A stretch of 64,000 nt of DNA from Flavobacteriaceae bacterium (GCA_013043685.1 JABDNT010000046.1:92439-156438); one strand, 5' to 3'. Positions 1 through 9,041 are shown, counted from the stretch's first letter. Notes: generated by a model not told the origin, from the letters alone. Program-made: numbers and translations.

Positions 1-207
1 GTATCGCTTGGAGGCTCTTTTAAGGGTTTTACCTTAACACTGGATGAAGGGAACAATCAAATAGTATTCCAGGCATTGAATCAGGGTAGTTCCGGGCCAA
101 ATACTGCCGAATTACATGTATATAACGACAAGGGTCAGCTAATCTCAGCTGCCGAATGGAATCTGCTTACCGGAAATAAAGCGACCATAGAGGTACTAAA
201 GCAATAG
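1..207 (+). CDS. C-terminal end of an unidentified protein (partial)
   Basis: Frame 1 is open from the first base to a TAG stop and gives a 68-residue C-terminal piece. It has alternating hydrophobic and polar residues typical of a beta-sandwich, with stretches such as TAELHVYNDKGQLISAAEW. The rest of the gene lies before the window. I do not recognise the family. A secreted or surface beta-rich domain is plausible, but the end lacks the usual T9SS sorting motif with a terminal lysine strand. The next gene converges on it 33 bp away. Confidence 0.6.
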   Translation, partial: VSLGGSFKGFTLTLDEGNNQIVFQALNQGSSGPNTAELHVYNDKGQLISAAEWNLLTGNKATIEVLKQ

Positions 208-240
208 GTAATTGTAAAGATTATAGGGAGCTGTGGACTG

Positions 241-903
241 CTAGTTCTTTTTTTCTTCGGTTTCGTCCTCTTCCTTCATCTCACTCTCATCTGCATTCAG
301 TTTTTCCAAAAGCTGATCGTAATTCTCAATTTCAGAATAAAGCGTACCTCCCAGGCTTACGATTGGATTTGTAATTGAATCGTATGGAGTTTTGGTATAT
401 TTAAAAGTTCGAACGAGAAAATCTTTCACTTCCGGTTTTTCCTGCAGGTTCATCGTGCGATACTTATAATAACTCTTATCCAGTTTACTCACAAGACTGT
501 CACAGGTGCTGCAGCCATCTTTCAGATAGACGAGTATATTCTTTTTAGGATCTATCTTCACCTGCGTTGATGGTTTGCGCACGACACGGCGGGATAAGCT
601 ATCATTTACAGTGAGTTCGTAGGTATAGACCGGAACACGGCCTCGCTCCACAACCAGGCTGGCAATGTTGATCTTTGAAGCCTTCGGAACTCTGTGTAGT
701 CTGGGGGTACCAGCTCTTTGACGAAATCCGGATCCCTTGACCTTGATAGAGACATCCAGGTCATGTTCGTTCTCATTTATGGCATATATCATTAATCTGT
801 TGTTCACTCTTTCGTCCACGATCTTTATAGGACGGTCTTGTGCAGACAAAGTAAGTTGAACGGCAAATACCAGTAGGATAAATACGTTGAGCGGTTTTTT
901 CAT
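241..903 (-). CDS. Exported glutaredoxin/thioredoxin-fold protein
   Basis: This 220-residue protein starts at MKKPLNV, eight codons inside the ORF-track start, because that methionine opens a clean signal peptide ending near LSAQ. The N-terminal half looks like a beta-rich domain. The C-terminal half holds a CSTC pair (about residues 131-134) after the strand ILVYLKDG, the layout of a glutaredoxin-like active site. It is therefore probably a periplasmic or membrane-associated thiol-disulfide protein. The tail after about residue 205 is very acidic and ends EEKKN. Its partner is unknown. The neighbouring gene at 1021 is divergent, with about 117 bp between them. Confidence 0.65.
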   Translation of the reverse strand: MKKPLNVFILLVFAVQLTLSAQDRPIKIVDERVNNRLMIYAINENEHDLDVSIKVKGSGFRQRAGTPRLHRVPKASKINIASLVVERGRVPVYTYELTVNDSLSRRVVRKPSTQVKIDPKKNILVYLKDGCSTCDSLVSKLDKSYYKYRTMNLQEKPEVKDFLVRTFKYTKTPYDSITNPIVSLGGTLYSEIENYDQLLEKLNADESEMKEEDETEEKKN

Positions 904-1020
904 AATACGGGGTTTAACGAGGCACAATATATGTATATTCTTACAAATATTCGATTATTTTATATCTGCTTCGGAGCTTAAGAAATGGTATTCTTTAATT
1001 AAGAAAATAAATTTCACGAA

Positions 1021-1596
1021 ATGGTTATCTTTAAATCTCTGAAAAGAATTCGAACATACATGAAAAAAAAGTTTTGGACTTCAGATAAGGTTGTAAGTTT
1101 TGTAGCAATATGTATTAGTTTATTCACACTTTATATTTTCGTAAAACAAACAAATATTATCGAGGAGCAAAGTAGGCGTTCCGTAATGCCCTATCTCATG
1201 CTGGAATCTTCTAATAATAGTGAGAATAACACATATTCCATTAGCATAGTAAACTACGGGGTGGGCCCGGCAATTGTAGAAAGCAGAGTGATCCATTATA
1301 AAGAGAAGGTCTATGATATGGAACTCTATGAATTCCTTCAAAAACAAATCCCTGAAATGGATAGTGTGGAATTACTAAACACGACAACGCTGCAAGTTGG
1401 GGTAGCAATCCCTTCATCCAGCGAACGCAATGTTATAACTGCAGGAGGTGATAAGAGTAGTTATATTAATTTTCTTAGGATCATGAGTAAATTATCCGAA
1501 GAAGGATTCAACTATGAAATTAAATACAGGTCCATTTACGACGAACACTGGATGATTTCGGGAAAAGACCAAGTGCCTGTTTTGCAGGAGGATTAA
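1021..1596 (+). CDS. Single-pass membrane protein of unknown function
   Basis: A 191-residue protein with a basic N-terminus and one membrane segment at about residues 26-42 (VVSFVAICISLFTLYIFV). A soluble domain of mainly beta character follows, containing NYGVGPAIVESRVIHYK. The pattern 'MPYL..., N.G.GPA' is typical of small uncharacterised bacterial membrane-anchored proteins. The ATG at 1021 is the first in frame, but a start at the second methionine (residue 14, just before MKKKFW) would give the same topology. No function is assigned. It stands alone between a divergent thiol-redox gene and the sialidase-like gene downstream. Confidence 0.55.
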   Translation: MVIFKSLKRIRTYMKKKFWTSDKVVSFVAICISLFTLYIFVKQTNIIEEQSRRSVMPYLMLESSNNSENNTYSISIVNYGVGPAIVESRVIHYKEKVYDMELYEFLQKQIPEMDSVELLNTTTLQVGVAIPSSSERNVITAGGDKSSYINFLRIMSKLSEEGFNYEIKYRSIYDEHWMISGKDQVPVLQED

Positions 1597-1664
1597 ATGT
1601 AGGTCAATTTATAAATCAAGACCTATATCATATATGAATACCCATCTTGTATAGGATTAACTAT

Positions 1665-1672
1665 TATCTTTA
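1665..1672 (+). promoter_or_regulatory. Putative -7 element TATCTTTA
   Basis: TATCTTTA matches the Bacteroidota -7 box TAnnTTTG except for the last base, and lies 28 bp before the ATG at 1701. No convincing -33 TTTG is visible at the right distance. Confidence 0.4.
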
Positions 1673-1700
1673 AACCTCTCTCATTATAATTCAAAAAACT

Positions 1701-3395
1701 ATGAAATCGAATAGAATACTCACATTACTATTTCTTTTTAGTCTGTCTTATTTCTTTGGGAATGCACAAACTATCGAGCAAATCCGTGAGATGCACAACG
1801 AAGTTCCCGACGATCCCTATACAACTGTCGACAAAAGCCGGCAAGCTCGCACACCAGCCTATAAGGTGCGTACCGCGTATTTCTTTACCACACAGGTGAA
1901 TGTGGATGCTGATGGCAATAACATTGTTGGAGATGCAGGAAATGAAACTTCGATCGCCATAGATCCAACAAATCCAAACAGGATCGCTATTGGTTGGAGA
2001 CAATTTGATGATGTCGGCAGTAATTTTAGACAAGCAGGTTACGGATACTCTTTGGACGGAGGATATAATTTCACTTTTCCGGGCGTATTGAACCCTGGTG
2101 TCTTCAGGTCCGATCCAGTCCTTGACTTTGATTCGGACGGAAATTTCTATTATAATAGTCTTCGCGGAACTTTCGATTGTGATGTCTTTAAAATCACAGA
2201 CGGAGGAACAGACTGGGGGAGCCCCGTGCCTGCCCGGGGAGGGGATAAGCAGTGGATGACCCTCGATAAAAGCGGTGGGTCGAGCGCCGGGCATAATTAC
2301 TCTTACTGGAATACTTCTTTCACCACCTGTGCTCCGGGGGCATTTACGAGATCTACCGATGGTAGCAATTCCTTTGAAGATTGTGAAGTTATAGATAATG
2401 AACCATTTTGGGGAACGATGAAAGTTGATGGTAATGGAGACCTGTACATGGTAGGTCGAAATGGTGCCGGAAGCGGTATGGTAGTTGTAAAATCAACCAA
2501 TGCCAAGGATCCGGGTGAAGTAGTGGACTGGGACTTTGTAACACCCGTCGATCTGGATGGGGTAGTGTACGCTCAGGGTGATGTGAATCCCGCTGGTTTG
2601 GTAGGTCAGGCATGGATAGATACAGATAATTCCGGCGGATCGGGGGATGGTAATGTTTACGTGCTGGGTTCTGTATTGCGATCGGGTGGTGATCCGGCGG
2701 ATGTGATGTTCGCTCGAAGTACCGATGGCGGACTTAGCTTCGAACCACCGGTTCGGGTTAACATCGATACCGGAAATACCTATCAGTGGTTCGGAACCAT
2801 GTCGGTTGCGCCCAATGGAAGAATAGACGTGGTTTATCTGGATACAAGCAGTGCAGGGACCGGTTCGGTGGACTCTCGATTAATTTACTGCTGGTCCGAT
2901 GATCAGGGAGATACATGGAATGATTATTTGATGATATCGGAAATGTTCGATCCGACCATCGGATATCCCAATCAGAATAAAATGGGTGATTATTACGATA
3001 TGAAATCCGACAATGATTATGCGCACCTAGCCTGGTGCAACACTCTAAATGGCGGACAGGACGCCTATTACACCCGCATTTCACCCGAAGGCATACTTGG
3101 AGTTGATGATATTGCCTTAGCAGAAGGATATGGCTTTATTAGCTATCCCAATCCTTTTTCAGAAGAAACCACACTCCAATTCTATACGGGTGATGATCAG
3201 GCAGCACGAATGGACGTTTACAATATGCAAGGCCAATTAGTGAACACTTTGTTCGATGATATTAACTCGGGAACTACAAAAGTTCGCTGGGATGGCACGA
3301 ACGGAGCCGGGCAGCGCATGGCCGAAGGGCTTTATTTTGTTGCTTTGGAAGTAGAAGGAACCAGAAGTCTTCAAAAAGTTATTTTGAAAAAGTAG
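1701..3395 (+). CDS. T9SS-secreted BNR/sialidase-like propeller protein
   Basis: A 564-residue exported protein. The signal peptide ends near FFGNAQ. The main domain (about 60-465) carries repeated Asp-box-like turns such as YSLDGGYNFTFPG, RSTDGGLSFEPP and WSDDQGDTWND, which indicate a sialidase/BNR-type beta-propeller. The last 80 residues form a typical T9SS type A sorting domain (YPNPFSEETTLQF, then VYNMQGQLV, AEGLYFVAL and a lysine-rich end), so it is expected on the cell surface or released. No sialidase catalytic arginine triad could be confirmed by eye, so the substrate is unknown. It converges with the next gene, leaving 2 bp between stops. Confidence 0.8.
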   Translation: MKSNRILTLLFLFSLSYFFGNAQTIEQIREMHNEVPDDPYTTVDKSRQARTPAYKVRTAYFFTTQVNVDADGNNIVGDAGNETSIAIDPTNPNRIAIGWRQFDDVGSNFRQAGYGYSLDGGYNFTFPGVLNPGVFRSDPVLDFDSDGNFYYNSLRGTFDCDVFKITDGGTDWGSPVPARGGDKQWMTLDKSGGSSAGHNYSYWNTSFTTCAPGAFTRSTDGSNSFEDCEVIDNEPFWGTMKVDGNGDLYMVGRNGAGSGMVVVKSTNAKDPGEVVDWDFVTPVDLDGVVYAQGDVNPAGLVGQAWIDTDNSGGSGDGNVYVLGSVLRSGGDPADVMFARSTDGGLSFEPPVRVNIDTGNTYQWFGTMSVAPNGRIDVVYLDTSSAGTGSVDSRLIYCWSDDQGDTWNDYLMISEMFDPTIGYPNQNKMGDYYDMKSDNDYAHLAWCNTLNGGQDAYYTRISPEGILGVDDIALAEGYGFISYPNPFSEETTLQFYTGDDQAARMDVYNMQGQLVNTLFDDINSGTTKVRWDGTNGAGQRMAEGLYFVALEVEGTRSLQKVILKK

Positions 3396-3397
3396 AC

Positions 3398-3826
3398 CTA
3401 TCGATTTCTCAGGGATTTCATGGCACCAGAATTCAATTGAAAGTCAAGGTCTGGAATGAATGAAGTTATCTTATTTCGCTTGAAGTAAGCCTTGAACTTC
3501 GGAATGATCCGTACTGTATCCTGGTAATAATTTCGTATTACTTCAGAATTCGCTTCAATTCCCATCATGGTGCACCAATTCAGGTAATCTGTGGATTCTT
3601 CAATCAATTCAAATTCTCTGAGCGCAAGAACCACCTTAACGCAGGGATCGTTTAATTGCAAATCATCGTATTCATCCTGAATATAACAATGCTGTTTTTT
3701 ATTCTGAATTGTGAAAATTACAGGAACAAGGTTGAAAATATCCTGGTTGTCTGGCGAAGCATCAACGCTGACGGAATGCTGCCGAATAAAATCTTTTAGT
3801 GCCCTGATTTCGGGATAATCAGGCAT
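3398..3826 (-). CDS. Unknown cytosolic protein coupled to a tiny membrane protein
   Basis: A 142-residue protein without signal peptide or membrane segment, starting MPDYPEIRALKDF. It is mixed alpha/beta and rich in acidic and aromatic residues. I do not recognise the family. Its ATG follows the stop of the 37-codon gene upstream by only three bases, so the two are almost certainly co-transcribed and possibly translationally coupled. The product may work with that membrane peptide, but nothing in the sequence states how. Confidence 0.55.
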   Translation of the reverse strand: MPDYPEIRALKDFIRQHSVSVDASPDNQDIFNLVPVIFTIQNKKQHCYIQDEYDDLQLNDPCVKVVLALREFELIEESTDYLNWCTMMGIEANSEVIRNYYQDTVRIIPKFKAYFKRNKITSFIPDLDFQLNSGAMKSLRNR

Positions 3827-3829
3827 GAC

Positions 3830-3943
3830 CTATTTCTTCTTGTCGTTTTTCCCCTTGATGATCAAATACAATACGGGACCCAACATGAATAAGATGAGAA
3901 CAATGATAATGACAGCTTGCCAGATTCCAATAGCCAGGGACAT
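3830..3943 (-). CDS. Tiny single-pass membrane protein (37 aa)
   Basis: This small ORF is absent from the supplied track. It reads MSLAIGIWQAVIIIVLILFM, then GPVLYLIIKGKNDKKK. One hydrophobic helix spans about residues 5-29, followed by a strongly basic cytoplasmic tail. The stop TAG is separated by three bases from the ATG of the downstream 142-residue gene, which supports it being a real gene of a two-gene operon. It resembles TatA only in size and topology and lacks the TatA amphipathic helix. Function is unknown. Confidence 0.6.
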   Translation of the reverse strand: MSLAIGIWQAVIIIVLILFMLGPVLYLIIKGKNDKKK

Positions 3944-3983
3944 GGATTAAGTTTTGGTAAATATAACCCTTTGGTTTTTATAC

Positions 3984-4643
3984 CTAGAATCCTGCGGGCA
4001 ATGTGGCTGTACCAGTAGCTGAATTGGACATGTCCACAGTAATATTGTTTTGCTCTTTAGCGATAAATCCTTTACGATAAATCATGATATTAAGCCACAT
4101 GTCAATTTCCGTGTTAATATAAGAGGTAGCCCCGGATTTTTGCCATTCTGAATTATTTACGAATGCCCTTAGAAACCAGGTTTTGGTCGTTAAATTCGGA
4201 TATGCATAAATCTGATATCCTTCAATATTATCGTCTGATATAAGACTATGAGGCATAATACTTCCGGTTCTTCCAGCTCCCGCGATTCCGCAGGAATAAC
4301 CCTGTACACTTACTAAATAATCTGTGGTTGAGATCTTGGTATCATAGTCGAGCAAACCGTCGGCCGATAAATTACTGAATTTAAATTCGACATAATTAAT
4401 AGGCCCGTATTTACTTAGGTTAATGTCATATCGCGATAGCTCGTTAGCCACTGTATTTACAAGGAATTTGGATCCTCGAATATTAGTATTATCACCCGGA
4501 TCTTCAAGATACAGGCCATCGTCCAACAGAACATCACCATCTACCTCCAGGTCTGCGGAAGGTTCACTTGAATTTATACCGACCTGAGCCATGGTTGCCG
4601 AAATGCAACAAACAAAAACAAGAAGTAGGGTAATTTTTTTCAT
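3984..4643 (-). CDS. Secreted protein, paralogue 3 of a tandem trio
   Basis: 219 residues with a signal peptide ending ISATMAQ, followed at once by VGINSSEPSADLEVDGDV. This 'QVGI(G/N)...P...L.V.G' opening is common at the start of Bacteroidota surface proteins that carry a short beta-strand spike. The rest is beta-rich and ends in ATGTATLPAGF. It is the last of three consecutive paralogues transcribed leftwards, 11 bp after the previous one. There is no T9SS sorting domain. I infer a shared extracellular or envelope role, possibly as subunits of one structure. Confidence 0.6.
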   Translation of the reverse strand: MKKITLLLVFVCCISATMAQVGINSSEPSADLEVDGDVLLDDGLYLEDPGDNTNIRGSKFLVNTVANELSRYDINLSKYGPINYVEFKFSNLSADGLLDYDTKISTTDYLVSVQGYSCGIAGAGRTGSIMPHSLISDDNIEGYQIYAYPNLTTKTWFLRAFVNNSEWQKSGATSYINTEIDMWLNIMIYRKGFIAKEQNNITVDMSNSATGTATLPAGF

Positions 4644-4654
4644 TAGTTCGTTTA

Positions 4655-5281
4655 TTATTCAAAAACTGGAATTGATGAAGCTGTCCCGACATTGGAACCA
4701 CCAAGATTACTCAAGATGGTAGGAAGATCCCTGAAATAGGATTTGTCGTAAACGATAAGTTGGATGTAATATTCCAAACTGTCTGTCGGATCCAGGTCTA
4801 GTTCTACATTTCGTATTTCGAGATGCCAGGTACCACCACTTTTAAAGGTACGCACCACGAAATGGCCGATAGAGAAATTATCGCCGCCAGGCACTTTTTT
4901 AATTGCATCCCCAACATATCTGAAATTTGCTACTCCAACCACATACTTATTGATATCGTATTGGAGGTCGACATCGTTTAGGTTGTCCAAATACACATTA
5001 GTGAAATGATAATTTACCGTGTTGACTGGGGCCACATTTAGTTGATCAACATCTAATAAAGTGATTTGTCCAACGGGTGTGGAATTGGTAACTCTTGTTA
5101 CCAATTTAAAGTCTTCGTCAACGGGGGACACCGTATTCAGGTTACCAGTAACAAATTTTTTCTGAACCAACATCTCTCCGGCAACATGTAAATCTGCCAT
5201 TGGTGTGGTCGTGCCTATACCAACTTGTCCAATTGTTAATCCACAAACCATGAAGAAAATAGAAAGAATACTATGTCTCAT
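4655..5281 (-). CDS. Secreted protein, paralogue 2 of a tandem trio
   Basis: 208 residues. The signal peptide ends at LTIGQ and is followed by VGIGTTTPMADLHVAGEM, the same leader motif as its two neighbours. The middle holds a beta-rich region with the segment YDINKYVVGVANF, matching similar 'D.....Y.V.V' segments in the paralogues. It sits 10 bp after the upstream paralogue and 11 bp before the downstream one, so an operon is clear. Sequence identity among the three is low outside the leader and a few core positions, implying old duplication. Function unknown. Confidence 0.6.
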   Translation of the reverse strand: MRHSILSIFFMVCGLTIGQVGIGTTTPMADLHVAGEMLVQKKFVTGNLNTVSPVDEDFKLVTRVTNSTPVGQITLLDVDQLNVAPVNTVNYHFTNVYLDNLNDVDLQYDINKYVVGVANFRYVGDAIKKVPGGDNFSIGHFVVRTFKSGGTWHLEIRNVELDLDPTDSLEYYIQLIVYDKSYFRDLPTILSNLGGSNVGTASSIPVFE

Positions 5282-5291
5282 AATGTTTTCT

Positions 5292-5924
5292 TTAATTTAT
5301 GATTGGTGAGGCAGCTGCACCACTGCTAGTATTAGCCATTGGGATATTAACTGTTCCAAACTGTTTGGAAACATCATTCGAGAAAATGAGGGTACTAATT
5401 GTCCAGATACCCATTTGAGTTTCATCGAGATTTGCAGCCTGGGGATAATCTGCCACCAGATGCCATGTTCCATTGTCAATAAATGCAGAGGCGAACGGTA
5501 TACTTGAATTCGTCTCTACACCGGGATTTGAGGTTAAGTCTAATTCCTGGTTAAAACTGGCTGAAGTCACGATGACCACATAATTACTTGCATCTATTCC
5601 GGTGTCGAAATCTTTAACCCAATCAAGATCTGGATCCTCAATCACATATTCCTGGATATAGGCAAGGGCAACTCCTGTTGGATTACTAACATCTAAGGAT
5701 TTTATGGAATTATCTCCTTCCTGAATAAGAAATGTCGTCGTGTCTGTGTCTCGTTGAGGAGTAAAATTGGTGATCTCCAAGCCATTTAAAATGGTCATAT
5801 CACCTGCAACTTCTAATGTTTTCCTTGGATTGGTAGTATTAATACCAACTTGCGAATAGATATTGCCGCTTATAACGAAACAGGCAAGTAAGAAAATCGC
5901 AGCGGGGGCTTTATACGATTTCAT
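5292..5924 (-). CDS. Secreted protein, paralogue 1 (first gene) of a tandem trio
   Basis: 210 residues when started at the ATG giving MKSYKAPAAIFLLACF, eight codons inside the track start, because this yields a good signal peptide ending ISGNIYSQ. The mature protein opens VGINTTNPRKTLEVAGDM. The core keeps the 'D..NYVVIVTSASF' strand seen in its paralogues, and the C-terminus is rich in small residues (NTSSGAAASP). It is the promoter-proximal gene of the operon; the 271 bp upstream region is shared with the divergent YceI gene and contains a 16-bp palindrome. Confidence 0.6.
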   Translation of the reverse strand: MKSYKAPAAIFLLACFVISGNIYSQVGINTTNPRKTLEVAGDMTILNGLEITNFTPQRDTDTTTFLIQEGDNSIKSLDVSNPTGVALAYIQEYVIEDPDLDWVKDFDTGIDASNYVVIVTSASFNQELDLTSNPGVETNSSIPFASAFIDNGTWHLVADYPQAANLDETQMGIWTISTLIFSNDVSKQFGTVNIPMANTSSGAAASPIIN

Positions 5925-6044
5925 AATTAACAAATTTGGGTTGTACAAATATATAAGGTAATCGTGTAAGTAATTGTTAAAGAGTAGGCTGGAACAGTGA
6001 CGTATAACGAATAAAATTGTATTTCAACGAAAAAAATTAAATTA

Positions 6045-6060
6045 TACGTGTAAACACGTA
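6045..6060. promoter_or_regulatory. Perfect palindrome in a divergent promoter region
   Basis: TACGTGT-AA-ACACGTA: two perfect 7-bp arms around two bases, in the AT-rich region between the secreted trio (leftwards) and the YceI gene (rightwards). Its size suits a dimeric transcription factor. The binding protein is unknown. Confidence 0.4.
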
Positions 6061-6195
6061 GGAAAAAAATCAAAATTGTAAGAAATATTCACAGCTACTA
6101 ACACCTTTTCTAAATCTCAAAAAATAATAAATGTTGCTGAAAAGTGTAATATTTATTTATTGTAAGCGACTGATTTTCAAAATAACCACACCATT

Positions 6196-6780
6196 ATGAA
6201 AGCAATTCTATTTTCTTTATTGACGATCTCATTTCTTTTACCAACTAAATCAATTTCACAGACCTACAAGGTCGACCCAACTCACACTGCGGTACTAATG
6301 AAAGTACAGCGATTCGGAGTTGTAAATGTAATAGGGCGTTTTGGCGATGTTACCGGAACAATTACCCTCGATTCGGAGAACAGCGATGCTCTTGATATGG
6401 ATATGAGAGTGGGCGTGGAAAGTTATAGTGCAAATAATCAAGGAGGTGAAGATTCGGCTAAGAGCCGTGCCTTTATGGATTCAATGAATTTTCCTGAGAT
6501 CACCTTCAAATTATCAAATGCAAAAGAAGATGACGGAACGTATACCATAACGGGTGACTTAACCTTGCATGGAGTTACCAAAGAAGTGGAATTTACTGCC
6601 GAGGTAACAGGCCCCAAAATGGATCTTCCTACCCGTAAACAATCGATCGCTATTAGCGGCATGCTGGTGATTAATCGTCTGGACTTTGGTGTAGGGCCGG
6701 AGATGACCCTGCCGGACGGTACAGAAGTAATAAGCAATCGCACAGAAATCATGATGGAAATTCTCGGTATTGCTGAATAA
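6196..6780 (+). CDS. YceI-family periplasmic protein
   Basis: A 194-residue exported protein. The signal peptide ends at KSISQ. The mature part starts TYKVDPTHTAVLMKVQRFG, the characteristic opening of the YceI lipocalin-like barrel, and continues with GRFGDVTGTITLD and TGDLTLHGVTKEVEF, both hallmark strands. Family members bind amphiphiles such as polyisoprenoids; the ligand here is not known. It converges with the transporter gene at 6790, with only 9 bp between the two stops. It is divergent from the secreted trio. Confidence 0.88.
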   Translation: MKAILFSLLTISFLLPTKSISQTYKVDPTHTAVLMKVQRFGVVNVIGRFGDVTGTITLDSENSDALDMDMRVGVESYSANNQGGEDSAKSRAFMDSMNFPEITFKLSNAKEDDGTYTITGDLTLHGVTKEVEFTAEVTGPKMDLPTRKQSIAISGMLVINRLDFGVGPEMTLPDGTEVISNRTEIMMEILGIAE

Positions 6781-6789
6781 TCCGGTAAA

Positions 6790-8982
6790 CTAGGCTAAAA
6801 TACTCTCGTGTCCGGAATCCTTTACGAAGAGACAGGAACTGTTGGTCTTTTCTGTCATTTCCTGAACGAACTCAAATTGCAGGTCGGCATGCATCCCGAA
6901 GATATTTAGATCGGCTTGAGGTGCTTTTACCACGACATCCTTAAAATCTCCAACGAAAACCTGGGTTAGAGTTTCGGGAAGCCTGGCCAAATTGGTTAAA
7001 GAATTAAGGAAAATAGTTGCATTCTCTAATTCGGAATCATCATCGATAACCGTGATGAGCCGTATTCTTGCCTTCCAGTTCCGTTTAAGTTTATATGCGA
7101 TCAAAGTAGAAAGATCCAAATTTCCTATGTCCCATCCCAGGCTCCAGTTATTCTTTCTATTGCTAACCCATACATTAATCGTATTTCTTTGCCCTAGTAA
7201 TGCCTTAGCATGCGATTGATAAAGCAGTACCCCAATTTCCAGCCGGATACATTCCCGGATCACCGGCCTCAGCTCTGTTTCGTAATCATCATGCTGCTGC
7301 AAGTTCAGAAATACAATATTAGGCCTGAAGAAAGCTCCTCGTAAAGCCTGATTTCCGTAGTTAACCCCTTTTGCGAATTCAGTGGTATTAATTACTGTCC
7401 AGGACGAGAAGACCCCTCGTTGCCTGAACGATTCCGCAAGGGTATCCAATTCGGAGGTCATACTGCTATTTTCGGAATCTGGTTCAATCCCCAGTAGTTT
7501 TATAGATCCTTTCGGAGCCGCAATATTCCGAAGAAACTCAAAATTCCCGCGTGCACCGGTTAAATCCCGAACTGGAACCATAAGATTTGGTTTCCATGCG
7601 CGCTGTTGCATATTTTTCATTCCCCAGGTATGCTTTGCCGCCCATTCAGCAAAGGAGACAAAAAGCCCGGACCGAACGTCCTCGAATGGTGTTTCCAGAT
7701 TTTGACGGGACAAATACCAATAAACGGCAAGGACAATAGCAATTGTGATCAGGCTAATGGTCGGGTTTATAATGAACATGGCAAGAACTGATGATATCAG
7801 GCCAAGCCAAGGGATCCAGCGTTTTACCTTAAAGATAGGTCGATAACTTATCAATCCTAAATTTTGTTCTATGATCACCACGATATTGATCATGGCATAG
7901 GTTACAAGGAAAAATAAAGTTACTAAAGGGGCCACGGCATTCAGGTTACGTAACAGCATAGTTCCGAAAATCAGTATACCTGTAACCAGCATCGCATTTC
8001 GAGGCTGGCCATTCTTACTCTGACCGGCAAGGAATCCGGAATACGGCAAGACATTGTGCTGCCCCATGGCAAATAGTATTCGCGATGAGCCTACAATAGA
8101 GGCCAGGGCAGAGGAGAAGGTTGCTCCCAGCACTCCCGCAATGATCAACGGCCCCACATACGCCTTATCAATTATAATATTGTAATTGGATATTAACTCT
8201 TGCTCTGTAGCAGTACGGGCCAGCCAAAAGGCCAGAAGCATATAGATCACGAAGCTAACCCCAATGGCCCAAAGTGTACCAATGGGAATACTTTTCCGCG
8301 GACTTTTTAGCTCACCGGACATATTAGCGCCCGCCATTATCCCGGTGGCTGCCGGGAAAAATACAGCAAATACCAGCCAGAAATCACTTCCCTTAAAATC
8401 ATTTTCAGGGGCACCTTTGAAGGTACCCCATTTAAGTGCTTCATCGGAAGCAATTACCATGGAGCCATCATAAGCTGCCAATACGATCGACACAAGTGAT
8501 GCGATAATTACCACCATAATAAGGTATTGTGTTTTTATGGCAAGATTCGCACTTATGTACGCGATGGTAAATAGTCCTATAAAAGCAGAAACATCCACCA
8601 AAAAGGCGTTATGATCGGGAAAAATACCAAGCCATCCTTCCCGGAAACCAAAAATGTACATGGTTACTGCCAGGCCCTGGGAAATGTACCTTGGAATACC
8701 AAGACTACCTCCAACTTCCAGGCCCAGGGATTGTGAGATGATCGCATAAGCTCCGCCTGCACCTATACGGATATTAGTAGTGATCGCCGACATGGAGAGG
8801 GCTGTGCAAAGGGTGATTAGAAAGGAGATGATAATAATGAGCCAGGCACCAATAAGACCGGCATTACCAACAACCCAACCCAATCGCAAATACATAATAA
8901 CACCGAGTATAGTTAGGAGGGTGGGTGTGAATACTCCTCCGAAAGTCCCGAATTTCTTAATTTGCGGTTGGTTGGTCTCCAT
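6790..8982 (-). CDS. SLC12-like (APC superfamily) cation-chloride-type transporter
   Basis: A 730-residue integral membrane protein. Residues 1-440 contain about 12 hydrophobic segments and start with KFGTFGGVFTPTLLTILGVI and MYLRLGWVVGNAGL, the signature of the Na-K-Cl cotransporter branch of the APC superfamily (the 'G.F.P....ILGVI(M/L)(F/Y)LR..W.VG.AG' pattern). The remaining 290 residues form a cytoplasmic domain, as in eukaryotic and bacterial SLC12 relatives. It probably moves ions or amino acids across the inner membrane, but the substrate cannot be read from sequence. Length is usual for bacterial members. It is monocistronic, with 59 bp to the SemiSWEET gene upstream. Confidence 0.85.
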   Translation of the reverse strand: METNQPQIKKFGTFGGVFTPTLLTILGVIMYLRLGWVVGNAGLIGAWLIIIISFLITLCTALSMSAITTNIRIGAGGAYAIISQSLGLEVGGSLGIPRYISQGLAVTMYIFGFREGWLGIFPDHNAFLVDVSAFIGLFTIAYISANLAIKTQYLIMVVIIASLVSIVLAAYDGSMVIASDEALKWGTFKGAPENDFKGSDFWLVFAVFFPAATGIMAGANMSGELKSPRKSIPIGTLWAIGVSFVIYMLLAFWLARTATEQELISNYNIIIDKAYVGPLIIAGVLGATFSSALASIVGSSRILFAMGQHNVLPYSGFLAGQSKNGQPRNAMLVTGILIFGTMLLRNLNAVAPLVTLFFLVTYAMINIVVIIEQNLGLISYRPIFKVKRWIPWLGLISSVLAMFIINPTISLITIAIVLAVYWYLSRQNLETPFEDVRSGLFVSFAEWAAKHTWGMKNMQQRAWKPNLMVPVRDLTGARGNFEFLRNIAAPKGSIKLLGIEPDSENSSMTSELDTLAESFRQRGVFSSWTVINTTEFAKGVNYGNQALRGAFFRPNIVFLNLQQHDDYETELRPVIRECIRLEIGVLLYQSHAKALLGQRNTINVWVSNRKNNWSLGWDIGNLDLSTLIAYKLKRNWKARIRLITVIDDDSELENATIFLNSLTNLARLPETLTQVFVGDFKDVVVKAPQADLNIFGMHADLQFEFVQEMTEKTNSSCLFVKDSGHESILA

Positions 8983-9041
8983 GGGCGATACAATAATAAG
9001 ACATTTGTAGAATTATTGCACAATACCAGTGGCGGTCATTC

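Noticed and set aside
8780-9010. Plus-strand 76-codon ORF opposite the transporter start
   Set aside because: It is an antisense shadow of the SLC12-like gene with no signal peptide, motif or promoter.
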